Assembly: GCA_002786025.1 (NCBI GenBank)
Contig: NHNW01000007.1
Location: 124,001 to 188,000 of the forward strand
DNA: 64,000 nucleotides
Direction: 5' to 3'
From: Zasmidium citrigriseum
Lineage: Eukaryota > Ascomycota > Dothideomycetes > Mycosphaerellales > Mycosphaerellaceae
The position numbers and the translations under genes were made by a program. Below the pieces are notes generated by a model. The model had not been told where the DNA came from and did no database searches. It saw only the letters and a program-made list of their open reading frames with translations. Below, piece by piece: positions 20,358 to 31,735 of this stretch; within the stretch, counting starts at the first letter, position 1, and each line of letters opens with the position of its first letter.

Positions 20358-21925
20358 GCTTTCTACATTTTCACAATTACAATGCCATGCGCGATTTGTT
20401 GTGTGGTTCATCACCAGCGTTGTGAGAGCGCATTGGTTGGAATAGCTATGCTTTGAATTGGAGTTGCTCTCATTCGTCGACCAGCGGCGGAAATCAAAGA
20501 GTATGCGCTGCAAGCGGGACTACAACACCATACACTTCGCTGCAAAGCCCGCCAGACTAATTCTTGAATTCTGACGCGACAGGTGATGGTCATCGTCGCA
20601 GAGCAGAGTGGTCTGCCGCATAGAAGTTCTCGATCTTTCTGTCTCTTGATCATAGCGGGCAGGCGTGTGCGGGTAGGTCCATCTGACAGCGTACGAACTC
20701 ATCCTGCACATAATGATCAGCTATAGACATTCATGCACACACTCGACTACCGGAGAAGAACGATACTCGCCAAAAGACATCGGGCGAAGCGCAAAGGACA
20801 TGTACGGCGGTATGTGACCTGACCTAACTCGATCTACAGTCACCACTCCCACATGCCGCAATGGTCGCCAGCTCCACCACCGCCTCACGTGCGCGGGTCT
20901 CGACTCTCGAACACCATGTCTACATGAACATGTGAGAAGAGGAGGACTTCACCGGTCACAAGCAGCCAGCCAGGATCAAGGGTTCGGTTACGGCAAACAG
21001 AAATCGTAACATCGTCCGAGGCGGAGGCACAACCATCCCAGCAGCCTAAGAACTCCCCCGCATGTCTTACGAGAGCCTCTACTGGCGCTTCAAGATGGAC
21101 GTACACTCGAGCAGACGGAAGAAATAGGAACGCATTCTGGCGAGCAGGAAGCGGGAGGGTTGAAGTGAAGTCGAAGGATCCTAGTCTCGGCTCAGCTGCA
21201 CGGCGGCGCTGGCTATGAAACGACGAGAGGTCGGCCGGCCGGTGAGTCCTCTCTGTCGAGGGTAACGCATGATGATTCTTCTCCGCATATGCACGACTCT
21301 CTGTCATCCATAGCGCGCCTTCCCGGTTCGAAGCCGCGGATCGCTGGTCGCAGTCAAGCAGTTTCTTCAGGACCACGGTCAAGACGAACACGCGGTTTTT
21401 GATGAGGGGATCTGCACGAGGTTTGGAAGAATTGCCGACAGGACGGTGGGCCGCAAGAGCCGGACAGGCTGCGGCAAGCGACGAGTCAGGCGACACACGC
21501 GCAATTTGAGCGCCGTAGCGAGAGGAGGCGTGGAGGAGGACGAGCAGGAGAAGCGCGGCGGACAAGAGACTGGTTGTTCTGTCTGCGCCGTGCCCCAATC
21601 ACCACCGCCGCCCGGCGCAGTGGAGCATCGTACAGGCCTCCGTAGCGGACAGTTTGGGTACGGCACTGCAAGCTCGGAGCTTATCTCAAGCCTCGCCTCC
21701 CGGTCGGTCGTCTGCAATTGCTCATGTGATCCTCAAACTAGAGCCGGTGCGTTGTTCGTCCTCTCACATCTGACTCGGTATGAGCACGCCGGCCTGCCTC
21801 TCTTTCCACCTCCCGCTCCACCCTCCCCCACTCTCTCCGCCCGAGCGACGTCGACGACGGCGAACCACCTCGCCGGCCCTCCTGTCACCGCATTGCGCTA
21901 ACGCAATCGCGCGCAGGATCCTCTC
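20358..21925. other. Long divergent intergenic region, about 1.6 kb
   Basis: Lies between the gene at 19822-20283 (minus) and the gene starting at 21926 (plus). Frames of up to 237 codons on the minus strand start only at TTG and contain stretches rich in Arg, Pro and Ser without family content. The last 150 bp before 21926 are C/T-rich on the plus strand, as in fungal leaders. No gene is called. Confidence 0.45.
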
Positions 21926-23512
21926 ATGGCCGAGCGAGCTTGCCAGACAGGCAGCACGACCAGACGCCAATCGTTCCGCAAGACGCTGGCCGACGCTGGC
22001 CTGCCGCAGGAGTACCTGGAAGCGCTCGAGCAGAAGCGGAGGCAACTGGACGAGTCGATACATAAGTATATAGCCGCCAAGGAAAGGGAATATAAACAGT
22101 TCGAAAAGGAATTGAGACAGCAGTACAAGCTCTCCCAGGACAAAGACGCGGCGAAACCGCAGCGGACTTCCTCAGAGTCGACGCAGGATATAACAGGGTC
22201 GCCACGACTCCATGGCCAGCAGCAATCGGTAGTCGATGCCCTGCTGGCGGCGGGCCTGCGAAAAGACCAAATCGGACACTCCGTTGCCGTGGCCGTGGTC
22301 GACGATGATGGGACGCCGACATTGGAAGCCAAGTCGTCCATGGCGGGCATGACAGACCGACGGGCGAGTATGGAGCGCGATAAGGAATTCGTTGGGGTCT
22401 TCACGCCAGCTTTTCTGCCAGCATTGGAGAACAAAGCTTCCAACAGCAGCGCTGCAGAGCGGGGATCTTCGGCACCACCGCCCACCAGCTCAGGCATTGA
22501 GCAAGGATCCGACCTGGATGAAGTTCCACGAGCTAGCTCCGACACTCAGGTCCAGGCCAAAGGAAAGAGACCCGCGCAGCTGCAGTTGGTGCAGAGGACG
22601 TCGTCGTCTGGATCGTCAGCGGATGGGAAGCTGATGTCGGCCTTGAAATCACCTACGCAGGGCTCGAGACATCACAAGCGGAAGCGAGTGTCAATAGCGG
22701 TTGGAAACTCGATCGTCGCCCCGTCAGACAATGTTCCTCTGGACCAGAACAGCAACAATCACACACCGTCACATTCCAGGACAAGATCACCGGCCTCAGA
22801 ACGGGACAGGAGTTCAAGCTCAGCAAAGACGGTGGAATCGTTGAGAGAAGCCCAGCAACAAACAGAGTCGTCGATCGTCCTTCCTGAAAGAAGCAAGCCC
22901 ATGACAAATGGTGATGCTCCGGTAGGGAAACCAGACTCACCGTCCCCAACGATCGCTGCCCCCGCCCCGGCCGCGCCAACAACCCCTTCACCCACAAAAT
23001 CTTCAAGGAGAATAGACCCCGACGGCGACCTCTTCGACCTCGACGACGAAGACTCCGACTCAGCAAGACCCGAACCAATTCCCTCGGAAGACGAAGAAGA
23101 CGACTCAATAGCCGGCCGCATAAACCGCAACCCCCACTTCCTCTCCGACGGCGACCTATACGACCCAAACGCAGGCATAGTCCCCGAAGACGAAGAAACC
23201 TCTCACCACTCAGAAGACGACCACGCAGATCATATAGAATTCCTCCCCGGCTCCGCCAACGCCTCGCAACAACCCACAAATCCCGGTTTTCGACGGCCGT
23301 CAGTTAGTATGGATCCCGTATACATGGGGAGTAACTACGCGCGAGCGGAACATAGTGCGGTGGTGAATGATGTGTATGGGTCGTCGTATAATCGACCCGC
23401 GAGTAAAGGGAGTTTCTCCGCTGGGTCGTTGGGGGAGTCTTTCATGGCGAGGAACGCCGAGATGCTCAGAAATCGCAGCGCGGCGCACGAGGAGACGCAG
23501 GTGCCGTCATGA
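21926..23512 (+). CDS. Disordered coiled-coil protein, 528 aa
   Basis: Single exon from ATG 21926. Residues about 25-72 form a charged coiled coil (LEALEQKRRQLDESIHKYIA...EYKQFEKELRQQY). The rest is low-complexity, rich in Ser, Pro, Asp and Glu, with many SP/TP sites and an acidic block (LFDLDDEDSDS) near residue 370. A basic patch (RHHKRKRVS) near residue 250 could be a nuclear signal. No catalytic domain. Such composition suits a phosphorylated scaffold or regulatory protein; no precise family is recognised. Confidence 0.85.
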   Translation: MAERACQTGSTTRRQSFRKTLADAGLPQEYLEALEQKRRQLDESIHKYIAAKEREYKQFEKELRQQYKLSQDKDAAKPQRTSSESTQDITGSPRLHGQQQSVVDALLAAGLRKDQIGHSVAVAVVDDDGTPTLEAKSSMAGMTDRRASMERDKEFVGVFTPAFLPALENKASNSSAAERGSSAPPPTSSGIEQGSDLDEVPRASSDTQVQAKGKRPAQLQLVQRTSSSGSSADGKLMSALKSPTQGSRHHKRKRVSIAVGNSIVAPSDNVPLDQNSNNHTPSHSRTRSPASERDRSSSSAKTVESLREAQQQTESSIVLPERSKPMTNGDAPVGKPDSPSPTIAAPAPAAPTTPSPTKSSRRIDPDGDLFDLDDEDSDSARPEPIPSEDEEDDSIAGRINRNPHFLSDGDLYDPNAGIVPEDEETSHHSEDDHADHIEFLPGSANASQQPTNPGFRRPSVSMDPVYMGSNYARAEHSAVVNDVYGSSYNRPASKGSFSAGSLGESFMARNAEMLRNRSAAHEETQVPS

Positions 23513-23751
23513 CAGACGGGAGTGAATGAAATGATGTACACGAGATGAGATGGATACCATAGCGATGCGGCATCGCATAGCGCACGTTCTACTTCTTCAC
23601 CTTTGGATACCCATAACAAAACACATTTGAAGAACGTAAATAAAACACGCTTTTTGAGATGACGAGAAACCCACTGCACGTTCTTGTTCCGTGAGTTTTG
23701 ATTTTCTTCTTCTATACATGTCACAGTTTATCAACTTTTGCGCGCCTTTTT

Positions 23752-25084
23752 TCACATGTCTTTGAGGGTACTGCCATCTTTTTGCAGACCTTCTCGAGCT
23801 GATGTCCCTTCTTCGCGGAACGTCTCTGCCAGACCCCGTTTTGGATCTTCATCAGGCAGACCGGATGCTCGGCGCACTTTCAGAACTTCGTTTCGAACGG
23901 CCAGGGTGACGTCGATTCGCAGCTGTTCGACTTCGCGGCCGAATTTCAGGTCGTTGTCGGTCAGGACACCGAGCTCCTCCTTCTCCTCTATCGAAGCGCC
24001 TGGCAACTGCAATCGCTTCTGCCTGGCTCTCTCCTTCAAATCTTGCCACTTCTTCCTAAAAGGCCCAAATACTTTCTCAGAGTCGACCAGATCTCCAAAA
24101 TGAACTTTGACATCCCTCCCAGGTCGCGGCAAAGGCCTCGGCCAAGGTCGTTCATTGTCCATAATGTTCTGCGGTCCATCAATCCACATGGGAAGGACAT
24201 CCGGACAAGGTTCTGCTTCGAGGATGAGACGAGCTACGCCCCATTTGAAGTATCGCATCACTTTGTCGGGATGTTGGTGGATCATTCCTTCGGGGAAGAT
24301 GTGGACCCAGCTGAAGCGGCGGCTTGGATAGGCGGATGGTGCTGGGAAGCTGTCTTCTCCGTTTGTTGAGTATGTGAGCTCGGAGGAGGTGAATGGATCC
24401 GTTTCGGGAAAAGATGGTGAGGCTTCCTTTGCTGTCCCTTCCCAGTTCTCAGGTGCTGTGTTGCCGTACGGATCACTTAGCAATCGAATGCATTGGGTCA
24501 TGGTCGGTTGGAAAAGCCCTCCAAACTTCGAATGCGCCGCTCGGTGTGTTGGCAAGGTGTTGCCATAGGAGAAGAAAGCCGACATGAGACTTTGACGGCT
24601 TGTCAATACTCAGCACCCATCAAAAGTCCTGAATGAATTCACATACCCATTCTTGAAGCAAATATCGTAGCTCCCAAGGGACCAACGCATATTATTCGGA
24701 TTCCAAAAGTACCGGTTCGGCAACACTCCCCAGATCATTGGGTCGTCCAGTCTGTACTGCTTCAGAGGGGGGTCAGACGGCGTGAAATTGGGCTCTCAAT
24801 ACGTACACGCTCACATGGTTAGATACTGCAAACATCAATTAGCATTCGCCTCCTCTAATCAACCTCAGGGACAATGTCGACTCACCGGTGATCAAACCCT
24901 TCGTCCTCAACCTCTCATCCCTCCTCCCATCCAAAATCTCCAAAAACCTCTCCAGCCCCTTCACCTCAGTCTTGTTCAACGCAAACAAAAAACTCCTTGA
25001 GAGGAAACCCACAGTCCCGAAAGCTGCGGCGGAGGTGAGTCGCCATGGGAGCGGAGGCTGGTACGGCCGCTCTTTGGCCGCCAT
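23752..25084 (-). CDS. TAZ1: Tafazzin, monolysocardiolipin acyltransferase
   Basis: Four exons: 25084-24886, 24825-24807, 24751-24647 and 24598-23752, 389 aa. Mitochondrial transacylase that remodels cardiolipin. The acyltransferase HX4D motif reads SNHVSVLDD (His70, Asp75). It is carried mostly by a 19-nt second exon, with the junction after the Val codon completed by the third exon. The second acyltransferase block, FPEG, lies at residues 209-212 in WVHIFPEGMIHQ. Exon phases close exactly and the three introns (59, 55 and 48 nt) have clear signals. The ATG at 25084 was chosen because the upstream extension begins with TTG. Confidence 0.9.
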
Positions 25085-25340
25085 TGCGACCAAGAGCGGT
25101 TTATGGAATCGACATTCAGCAGAACTGGGAGGAAAAGGTGAAGTCGATGATGTGGGCAGGGGTGCTGTTCGCTTGGGACACGTGAAGAGCGGACGGGCTT
25201 GGTTGGTCGCGGCTTCTGCCAACAGATTTGACTTTCGGCGCCGAGACTTTTGGCTTTGAAGGTGTCTTCACATGCATGTGTCGTTCTTGAGATTAGATCT
25301 GGACATCAAAGTCCAACAACCACATCGCGCTAACACGACC

Positions 25341-26460
25341 ATGTCGCATAGTAAGCTCTCCACCCATACCTATCAATCTAGAAGATGAGACTAACATCCC
25401 AGGCAAAAGAAACACCTCCCTCGCCTTCTTCACCGCCCACGAGCGCAACGAGCTCAAATCCACCTGGGGCTCACGCGCAACCCGTCTAACCCGCGACTCA
25501 TTCCTGCCCTTTGGCAGCTGCCAACTTTGCCTCCTACCCGCGCGAGACCCCGTCTCATGCCCTAGCCACGGCCACCTCTTCTGCCGCGAATGCGCCCTCA
25601 GCAATCTCCTTGCCCAGAACAAGGAACTCAAACGTCTGAAGAAGGAAGCTGAGCGGCGGAAACTAGAAGAGGAAGAGGAGAAAGAAGCAGAAGATGTCGA
25701 AGCGCAGGCGCGAGCTGTGGAGGAATTTGAGAAAGTCCAAGCTGGCCTGAGCGTGCGATCTGGTGCGAAAGCGGGAGAGAAGATTGTCGGACGGCAGAAT
25801 GGGAAGGTCGTTGTCGAGCAGGAGGTCTCCAAGGGCACGAAGCGGAAGTTCGAGATCGATGAGGATGAGCTGGTTCGTCTGGCCAACGATGAGCGGGAGA
25901 AAGTCAAGAAGATCATGTCCGATGAGAAGAATGCGAAGAGCGAACTACCATCTTTCTGGGTCCCGAGCGAGACGCCGGATAACAAGAAATCTGCTCTGAA
26001 GACGATCAAGGAACATCCGACATGCCCTGCGGCAGAAGCAGATCAACCCCACGAGATCACGTTGAAGAAGCTCGTCACGGTCAACTTCAACCAGGAGAAG
26101 AAAGACGGCAGCGAAGAGACATCCCGGACTTGCCCGAGTTGCAACAAAGCTCTTTCGAATGCGACGAAAGCCGTGCTGGCGAAACCTTGCGGACATGTGC
26201 TTTGCAAGCCTTGTAGTGATAAGTTTCAGAAGGCTCCGGAGAAGTCAGCGCATGACAAGGAGCACGATGAGACGGTGCGGTGCTATGTTTGTCAGGAGGA
26301 TGTGACGCCGGGACGGAGATCGAAGCGGAGGAAGGATGAGAGTGGTGAGAAGGAGAGTAAGGTCGAGAGAGGACTCGTGGAGTTGAGTAGTGAGGGGACT
26401 GGTTTTGCGGGTGGTGGCAAGAACATGGTCAAGAAGCAGGGCGTGGCTTTTCAATGCTAG
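25341..26460 (+). CDS. NOSIP-like RING/U-box protein
   Basis: Two exons: 25341-25350 (only 10 nt of coding sequence) and 25403-26460, 355 aa. The N-terminus MSHSKRNTSLAFFTAHER and the Cys-rich block GSCQLCLLPARDPVSC...HLFCRECA are typical of nitric-oxide-synthase-interacting protein homologs. These are nuclear U-box ubiquitin ligases linked to the spliceosome. A coiled coil (residues about 90-140) leads to a second zinc-binding-like block, TCPSCNKAL...PCGHVLCKPC...CYVCQED. The tiny first exon is strongly supported: GTAAGC donor, CTAAC branch, CCCAG acceptor, and the expected MSHSKRNT start. Confidence 0.9.
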
Positions 26461-26682
26461 TCGACAGAGCACCAGTCACAAGATAGTCTACGAAAGTGAC
26501 CATGATATCATGCAGATATCTGGCAAACATTGAATACTTGATCAACCGTATACGCCCTACATGGGTAGCAAGTCACAAGTACATGTATCTTTCATCTCTC
26601 AAAGTTCCCTAGCGTTGATGATGTTATTGCTATAGCTCGGGATTCAGAAGTTTCGGCACTACCGTGGCTCCTATAAAGCACT

Positions 26683-26689
26683 TGACTCA
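26683..26689 (+). promoter_or_regulatory. Gcn4/CPC1-type site TGACTCA
   Basis: Exact TGACTCA about 80 bp before the MET2 ATG, next to CTATAAAG at 26671. This is the binding consensus of Gcn4/CPC1, the general amino-acid-control activator. Regulation is inferred from consensus and position. Confidence 0.5.
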
Positions 26690-26767
26690 CCTGCCATTCG
26701 CCATGTCACTCCACTACTTGCAACTCCTGCGACACCAGCTCATGTCACAGATCCTCGAAACCCAAAG

Positions 26768-28339
26768 ATGACGACTGCCCCCAATGGATTGGTTCACGCC
26801 GCCGACGACACCAACAAGTTTAGTACGTTTCCCCCACCTCGTCTGGAAATCTTCACATGACTGACATCAACCGCAGAGCGCATCAAACCAGACGACCAGC
26901 ACGAGAACCCCTTCGTAAAACTCATACCCAACCAAGACATCGCCATCGTCCCCTCCTTCACCCTCGAATCCGGCGCGACGCTGTACAATGTCCCCGTGGC
27001 CTATAAAACATACGGCACCCTCTCGCCCGAGGGCGACAACGCCATGGTCATATGCCACGCCTTGACCGGCAGCGCCGATGTGAAAGATTGGTGGGGTCCG
27101 CTCCTGGGAGGACCAGGCAAGAACGGAGAAGAGCCGCGAGCATTTGACATGTCGAGATTCTTCGTCGTGTGCATCAATAGCCCGGGCAGTCCGTACGGCA
27201 GCGCCAGCCCTGTCACTGCGAAGGATGGAGATCCGGAGAAGGGACATTATGGACCGGAGTTCCCTCTGACGACGATTCGGGATGACGTGAATCTCTTTAA
27301 GGTCCTGTTGGATGATCTCGGCGTCAAGCAGATCGCGACGGTTATTGGAGGGTCTATGGGCGGGATGCTTGTGCTGGAGTTTGCGTACTTTGGCAAGGAC
27401 TACGTCAAGACTATCATTCCGATTGCTACGTCTGCTAGGTACAGCGCGTGGGGTATCAGTTGGGGCGAAGCGCAGAGGCAGAGCATTTACTCGGATCCCA
27501 AGTATGAGGATGGGTACTATTCGTTCGACGACCCACCGGCTAGTGGACTGGGAGCGGCTCGTATGTCTGCTCTTCTCACCTACCGCAGTAGAGACTCTTT
27601 CGAAACCCGCTTTGGTCGCAACCACCCGGATCCGACTCAGTCGAAGCAGAACATCAATGGCCCGCAGCGACCTCAGACGCCAAATGGAGAGCACTTCGCC
27701 ATCCACAACGAAGGCCACAGGAACGTTGGCTCTCCAAGACGTACTTCGCACGAGAACTCTCCAGTGCAGGACCCCAAGATCTCTGTCCAAGACCCGCAAT
27801 TCTCCGGCGCAACGGAGCTCGAAGTCGAGACGAAGCCCGGCCGCAAAAAGGTCTCGACGTACTACTCCGCGCAGTCGTATTTGCGCTATCAGGGCGAGAA
27901 GTTCATCAAGCGCTTTGATGCAAACTGCTACATTGCCATCACGCGGAAGCTGGATACGCACGATGTCGCTCGCGGTCGTACGGATACTACTGGCTCCCCG
28001 ACGCCTGAACAAGTGAGGGAAGCGCTCGCTCTGATCGAACAGCCAACGCTGGTTTTGGGCATCCAGTCTGATGGCCTGTTCACTTTTGCCGAGCAGCAGG
28101 AGCTCGCGCGGGCGATTCCTAACAGTCATCTGGAGACTATTGATAGTCCTGATGGACATGATGCTTTCTTGCTCGAGTTCAAGCAGGTCAATGGCTTCTT
28201 GCGCGACTTCATGAAGAAGGAGCTTGCGCATATCATGTCGCGGGAGCCAGTCAACTGGCCGCCGAAGCAAGAAGAGACTTCGCAGGTCAAGGCGAGTGTG
28301 TTTGGGGAGGCCGAAGTGGAGGATATCACGGCCTGGTGA
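26768..28339 (+). CDS. MET2: Homoserine O-acetyltransferase
   Basis: Two exons: 26768-26822 and 26877-28339, 505 aa. Transfers acetyl from acetyl-CoA to L-homoserine, first step of the methionine branch. Alpha/beta-hydrolase fold: nucleophile Ser178 in GGSMGG, Asp417 in GIQSDGLF, His446 in DGHDAF. The HALTGSAD and NSPGSPYGSASP motifs are intact. A hydrophilic insertion of about 90 residues (near NHPDPTQ to KPGRKK) separates the lid region, as in other fungal members. The 54-nt intron has a CTGAC branch and joins in phase to ...NKF|KRIKPDD. The nearby TGACTCA suggests general amino-acid control. Confidence 0.95.
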
Positions 28340-28441
28340 AGGAACGGTTCTCCTTCACTTTTTGGAAGCGATACCCGAGATGATATGATGAAGATGTTTC
28401 ACTTGTTCGATACCATCCTGACGTTCGTCTCTCACTCATAC

Positions 28442-29435
28442 TTACAACCCACTGACAAAAGCAACAACCATCGCAACCACACTGACAAGCAGTACTCCAC
28501 CTCCAACCCTCGCCGCCGCACTCTCCACCCTCTCCACCGCCCGATTACACAAAAGCTGATTCCTCCCACCCGAGCTCAACGCAACAACCCTCAACCTCTC
28601 CCTCTCAGCCTCAAAAGCCGTCTCATTCCCCTCCGCAAAAGGATAACTCAAAGCCCACGCAAAAGTCCCCCCACTCTGCGTCGAAGTCGCATTCCTCGGC
28701 GCACTCGCGTTCCCAAAAGCAACAGGCTGCCCGGCGAGCCCACTCTCCGTGATCGCGCCAAAGGAATCTTGGCAGGCGTCGATGTACGTGTTGTAGTTTG
28801 GGAAATTGTTGCCGTCGCAGCCCGTGCTGCCGGTCATGCCGTTGAGGATGGCCGAGACGCAGTCCTCCTGGAAGATGTTAGTAATGCCGTCGTTGGTTTT
28901 GATGGGTTGAAGTGGCGTTGCTTACCCCAAGCGCACTGGTACAATCGCTCGAACTCGGATCGTACTTCTCCGAAACATTGTTGGGAAACAGCGCCCAGAC
29001 AAAATACATGCAACTCGGATTACTCGTCGTATACGGCGAGTTCAAATTCGTGCCTTGCCTCACCGCATCGTTCAAACTCCCACCATCCGGCCACGCGAAA
29101 TCATACGTCGTGTACGCCACATGGGCATTTGGGGGATACTCGGGTTGATTCGTGTCGAGGTCTGTATAGCGGGTGGCATTTGGCAGTCGAACACTGCTGA
29201 CTTTGAGAGTCCAGGTCCAGTTTCGCTCTTGCGTTTGGTCGTAGTTGAAAGCGACGGTGTGCGTGCTATTGGGATTGCTGTCGGCGGCGCGAAAGGTCTC
29301 GTAGCCTCCATCCGTTGGGCCACTGCTGCTGGCGTTGAACGTCACATAGTCGACCAGTGGATATGGTACCTGTGCAGAGGTCGAGGACAGGAGTGTCGAT
29401 AGAATCGGCAGGTACAGCGCAATTCTGCTGGCCAT
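28442..29435 (-). CDS. Secreted, GPI-anchored-like glycoprotein, 311 aa
   Basis: Two exons: 29435-28926 and 28867-28442 (58-nt intron, GTAAGC donor). The N-terminus is a signal peptide (MASRIALYLPILSTLLSSTSA). The C-terminus ends in a hydrophobic tail (GGGVLLVSVVAMVVAFVSGL) suited to GPI attachment. There are more than six N-x-S/T sites, and conserved-looking Cys residues such as SSDCTSALG, EDCVSAI and GCDGNNF. No catalytic motif is seen. Expected at the cell surface; role unknown. Confidence 0.8.
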
Positions 29436-29797
29436 GGTCGAAGGTGTCGAGGGGATCTGAAAGATTGTGTGACATTTTGCGGAGGGCCGCGCCGTGATGT
29501 ATATAGTTTTGCCTGCGATCCAATGCCTTGGTTAGGGTGCACCAGTAGCTTGTGATGTTTACCTGTGTTTCTCCAATTCCGCGGGAGGATCTTCTTGGCT
29601 ATGATCTCAAGCGTGTGCCAAGCCAGTGAAGCTGTGCCGTCCACATGCCTTCCCTAAACTTTATACGCATACTTGTATGGTTGCTCTGAACCTATCATCA
29701 AAGATCAGTACACTACCTCTATCATACTTACAAGCTGTTTTATGAGATAAGGGCGAATGTAGGCAAGTCATTCGTATAGGCAGGCGGTCCAAAAGGT
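29436..29797. other. Intergenic, no gene seen
   Basis: Promoter region of the secreted-protein gene and 3' flank of SRP72 (convergent layout is excluded; both genes read leftwards). Nothing else is recognised. Confidence 0.45.
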
Positions 29798-31735
29798 CTA
29801 CCACTTTCCTCCCTTGCCCTTCTTCTTCTTGTTTCCTCCGCCTCCACCACCCTGCTTCTGCTTGACGACTTCAGCCGCCGGAGTCGCGGGTCGACTATTC
29901 TCGCTGTCATTTGCAACAGTGCCTTGACTGTGTAATGCTTGCCGTGCCTTTGCCTTCTTGCCCTTTGGTCTGTATGTGCTACGATCTCTGAGCGGGAGCC
30001 ATCGTTCTGGATCTGGCTTCTTGTTCGGATCGTAGTCTTTGGGTATGAGACTCTTGCGTATCTTCTTGGCCTTCTTTGGTTTTGATTCGGGAGCAGGTCG
30101 CTTTCTCGTGGTCGTGGCAGCGAGAGTGGATGGCGCCTGAGCAATGCCTGCGTTTTCTAGTGCATCGATATCGATGCCACTGACTAGTCGGTCAATTGGT
30201 GTCAATGACGCCAACTGCTTGTCTGGCGCCTTTTCTGGCGACGCGGCTAGCAGCCCAGCAGCTGCATATCGGTCGTTCGGGTCGGCGCTATGTAGTTCGT
30301 CGAAGATCTCCCCTGCCAGCTTGATATGCTCTGGGTCTTCTGATTCGAGCAGCGAGCTGCCCGCCGTCTTGAACAGATGCACATAGCCAGCCGGCCTCTC
30401 TTTCGACTTCCGCCGCCAATACGTAGCGGCCTTCGCAAGCTCGTTGCGCATTTGAGATTTTCGACCGTGGCTATCGTACAGGCTGACCATGGCTCCAACA
30501 AGGCCTGGCGCAAACCGTACGTCTTGCTCTGCCGAGTTTCCAGACTGCTCCAGCCGGCTGAGGAACTTCTCAAGCAGTGCAACAGCGGAGGCAGTGTTTC
30601 CTGTCAGCACATAGAGCTGTGTTATCGTGAGGATGAGGCCGACGTCGTTTGGTCGCTTTTCTAGGACTGGGAGAATGTGCTTGATGGCCTCCTTCCCAGT
30701 CTGTCCCTTTGCGTGAGCTGCTGCGTTGACAACAGACAGGGAAGTGTAGAAAGAGTCGGTGGTTGGAAGCTGCTTTTTGGCAAGTGTCCTGTCGGTGGAT
30801 TCTTTGGTTCCTCCATATTTCAGAGCTTGCAGACCCGAGGCGTACTGATTCCGCTTCAAGACGGTTGACTGGTATTGGAAGGGATAGTCGGGCTTCAAGG
30901 AGTCCAGATCCGTAGACACAAGTCGCTGCGCAAGGAATGAGTTGGCGTCAGACTTTGAGGCAACATCGTTGATCAAAGCAACATGTCTCGTGATCACATC
31001 TGTGATGTCCGCAGTATGGATGTCGCTGGCTAGGGTCTCGGCTTCTTGGGTTCGTCCGAGTCTCAAAAGAACGTAGATCTGCTGAACAGTTATTGGAAGA
31101 AGCTCAGCCTGCTTCTCTTCATCGCTCATATCGTCCAGAGAATTGCACAGGTCCTTTGCTCGCTTCAGCAACACCTCTCCTTGGCCCAGCTCCCCACGAG
31201 CTATGCTCCCGCAGGCAGCGTTGTATGCAGTCTCGAAGGCGTCCAGATCTTCCCTTCCAGGCTTCTTCTTTTGCACCAATTCGCCATGGTCTACCCACTC
31301 CAGCTGCGCATCCACTGCTCCCGAGTTGATGCGCAGATCCGCCTCGATGTCGTTCCCAGGTTTTGACGAAAGCTGCCTGTACAGGTCTGCCGCCCTCGCA
31401 AAGTCCTCCGTGCGGTATCTCGCCTGTGCCTCCACATGTTGTGACCCTCTCTGCGAACTCTTTTGCGCCAGCTCAGCGGCATCTGATGGCTTGCCAGACT
31501 TGTACAGCGCGTAGGCATGCTCCAGCGCTGCCCTCTCCTTCAATTTGTCCCCGCCAGCATCCAGCGCCGCCAACGCATCGTCGTACCGGTCGAGTTTCAG
31601 CAGCGCGACGACTTTGACGTGCTGAGCTTCGAGATCGCCCTTGCTCTGTTTCAGGGCAGCATTGGCCTGCTTGAGGACTTCTTCGTGGTCGTCCAGATGG
31701 GTCTGCTTCAGCAGCGAGGCCAGCGACGACGACAT
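29798..31735 (-). CDS. SRP72: Signal recognition particle subunit SRP72
   Basis: Single exon, 645 aa, close to the family size. Binds 7SL-type RNA with SRP68 in the particle that targets secretory proteins to the ER. The N-terminal 500 residues are TPR-like helical repeats (DLEAQHVKVVALLKLDRYDD, RYRTEDFARAADLYRQL). The C-terminus has the SRP72 RNA-binding block KKAKKIRKSLIPKDYDPNKK followed by PDPERWLPLRDRSTY, the family hallmark, and a Lys/Gly-rich tail. The ATG at 31735 gives a conserved-looking start. Confidence 0.95.
   Translation of the reverse strand: MSSSLASLLKQTHLDDHEEVLKQANAALKQSKGDLEAQHVKVVALLKLDRYDDALAALDAGGDKLKERAALEHAYALYKSGKPSDAAELAQKSSQRGSQHVEAQARYRTEDFARAADLYRQLSSKPGNDIEADLRINSGAVDAQLEWVDHGELVQKKKPGREDLDAFETAYNAACGSIARGELGQGEVLLKRAKDLCNSLDDMSDEEKQAELLPITVQQIYVLLRLGRTQEAETLASDIHTADITDVITRHVALINDVASKSDANSFLAQRLVSTDLDSLKPDYPFQYQSTVLKRNQYASGLQALKYGGTKESTDRTLAKKQLPTTDSFYTSLSVVNAAAHAKGQTGKEAIKHILPVLEKRPNDVGLILTITQLYVLTGNTASAVALLEKFLSRLEQSGNSAEQDVRFAPGLVGAMVSLYDSHGRKSQMRNELAKAATYWRRKSKERPAGYVHLFKTAGSSLLESEDPEHIKLAGEIFDELHSADPNDRYAAAGLLAASPEKAPDKQLASLTPIDRLVSGIDIDALENAGIAQAPSTLAATTTRKRPAPESKPKKAKKIRKSLIPKDYDPNKKPDPERWLPLRDRSTYRPKGKKAKARQALHSQGTVANDSENSRPATPAAEVVKQKQGGGGGGNKKKKGKGGKW

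Noticed and set aside
19681..20445. Plus-strand frame of 254 codons with a TATA-like TATATAAA about 30 bp upstream
   Set aside because: It lies antisense to the minus-strand gene 19822-20283, has a repetitive hydrophobic/Gly composition typical of a shadow frame, and shows no family content.
20885..21598. Minus-strand frame of 237 codons with a hydrophobic start
   Set aside because: Begins with TTG, not ATG, and lies in GC-rich promoter sequence without splice-supported exons.
26867..28270. Minus-strand frame of 467 codons over MET2
   Set aside because: Antisense shadow of MET2 with Arg/Leu-rich composition and no domain.
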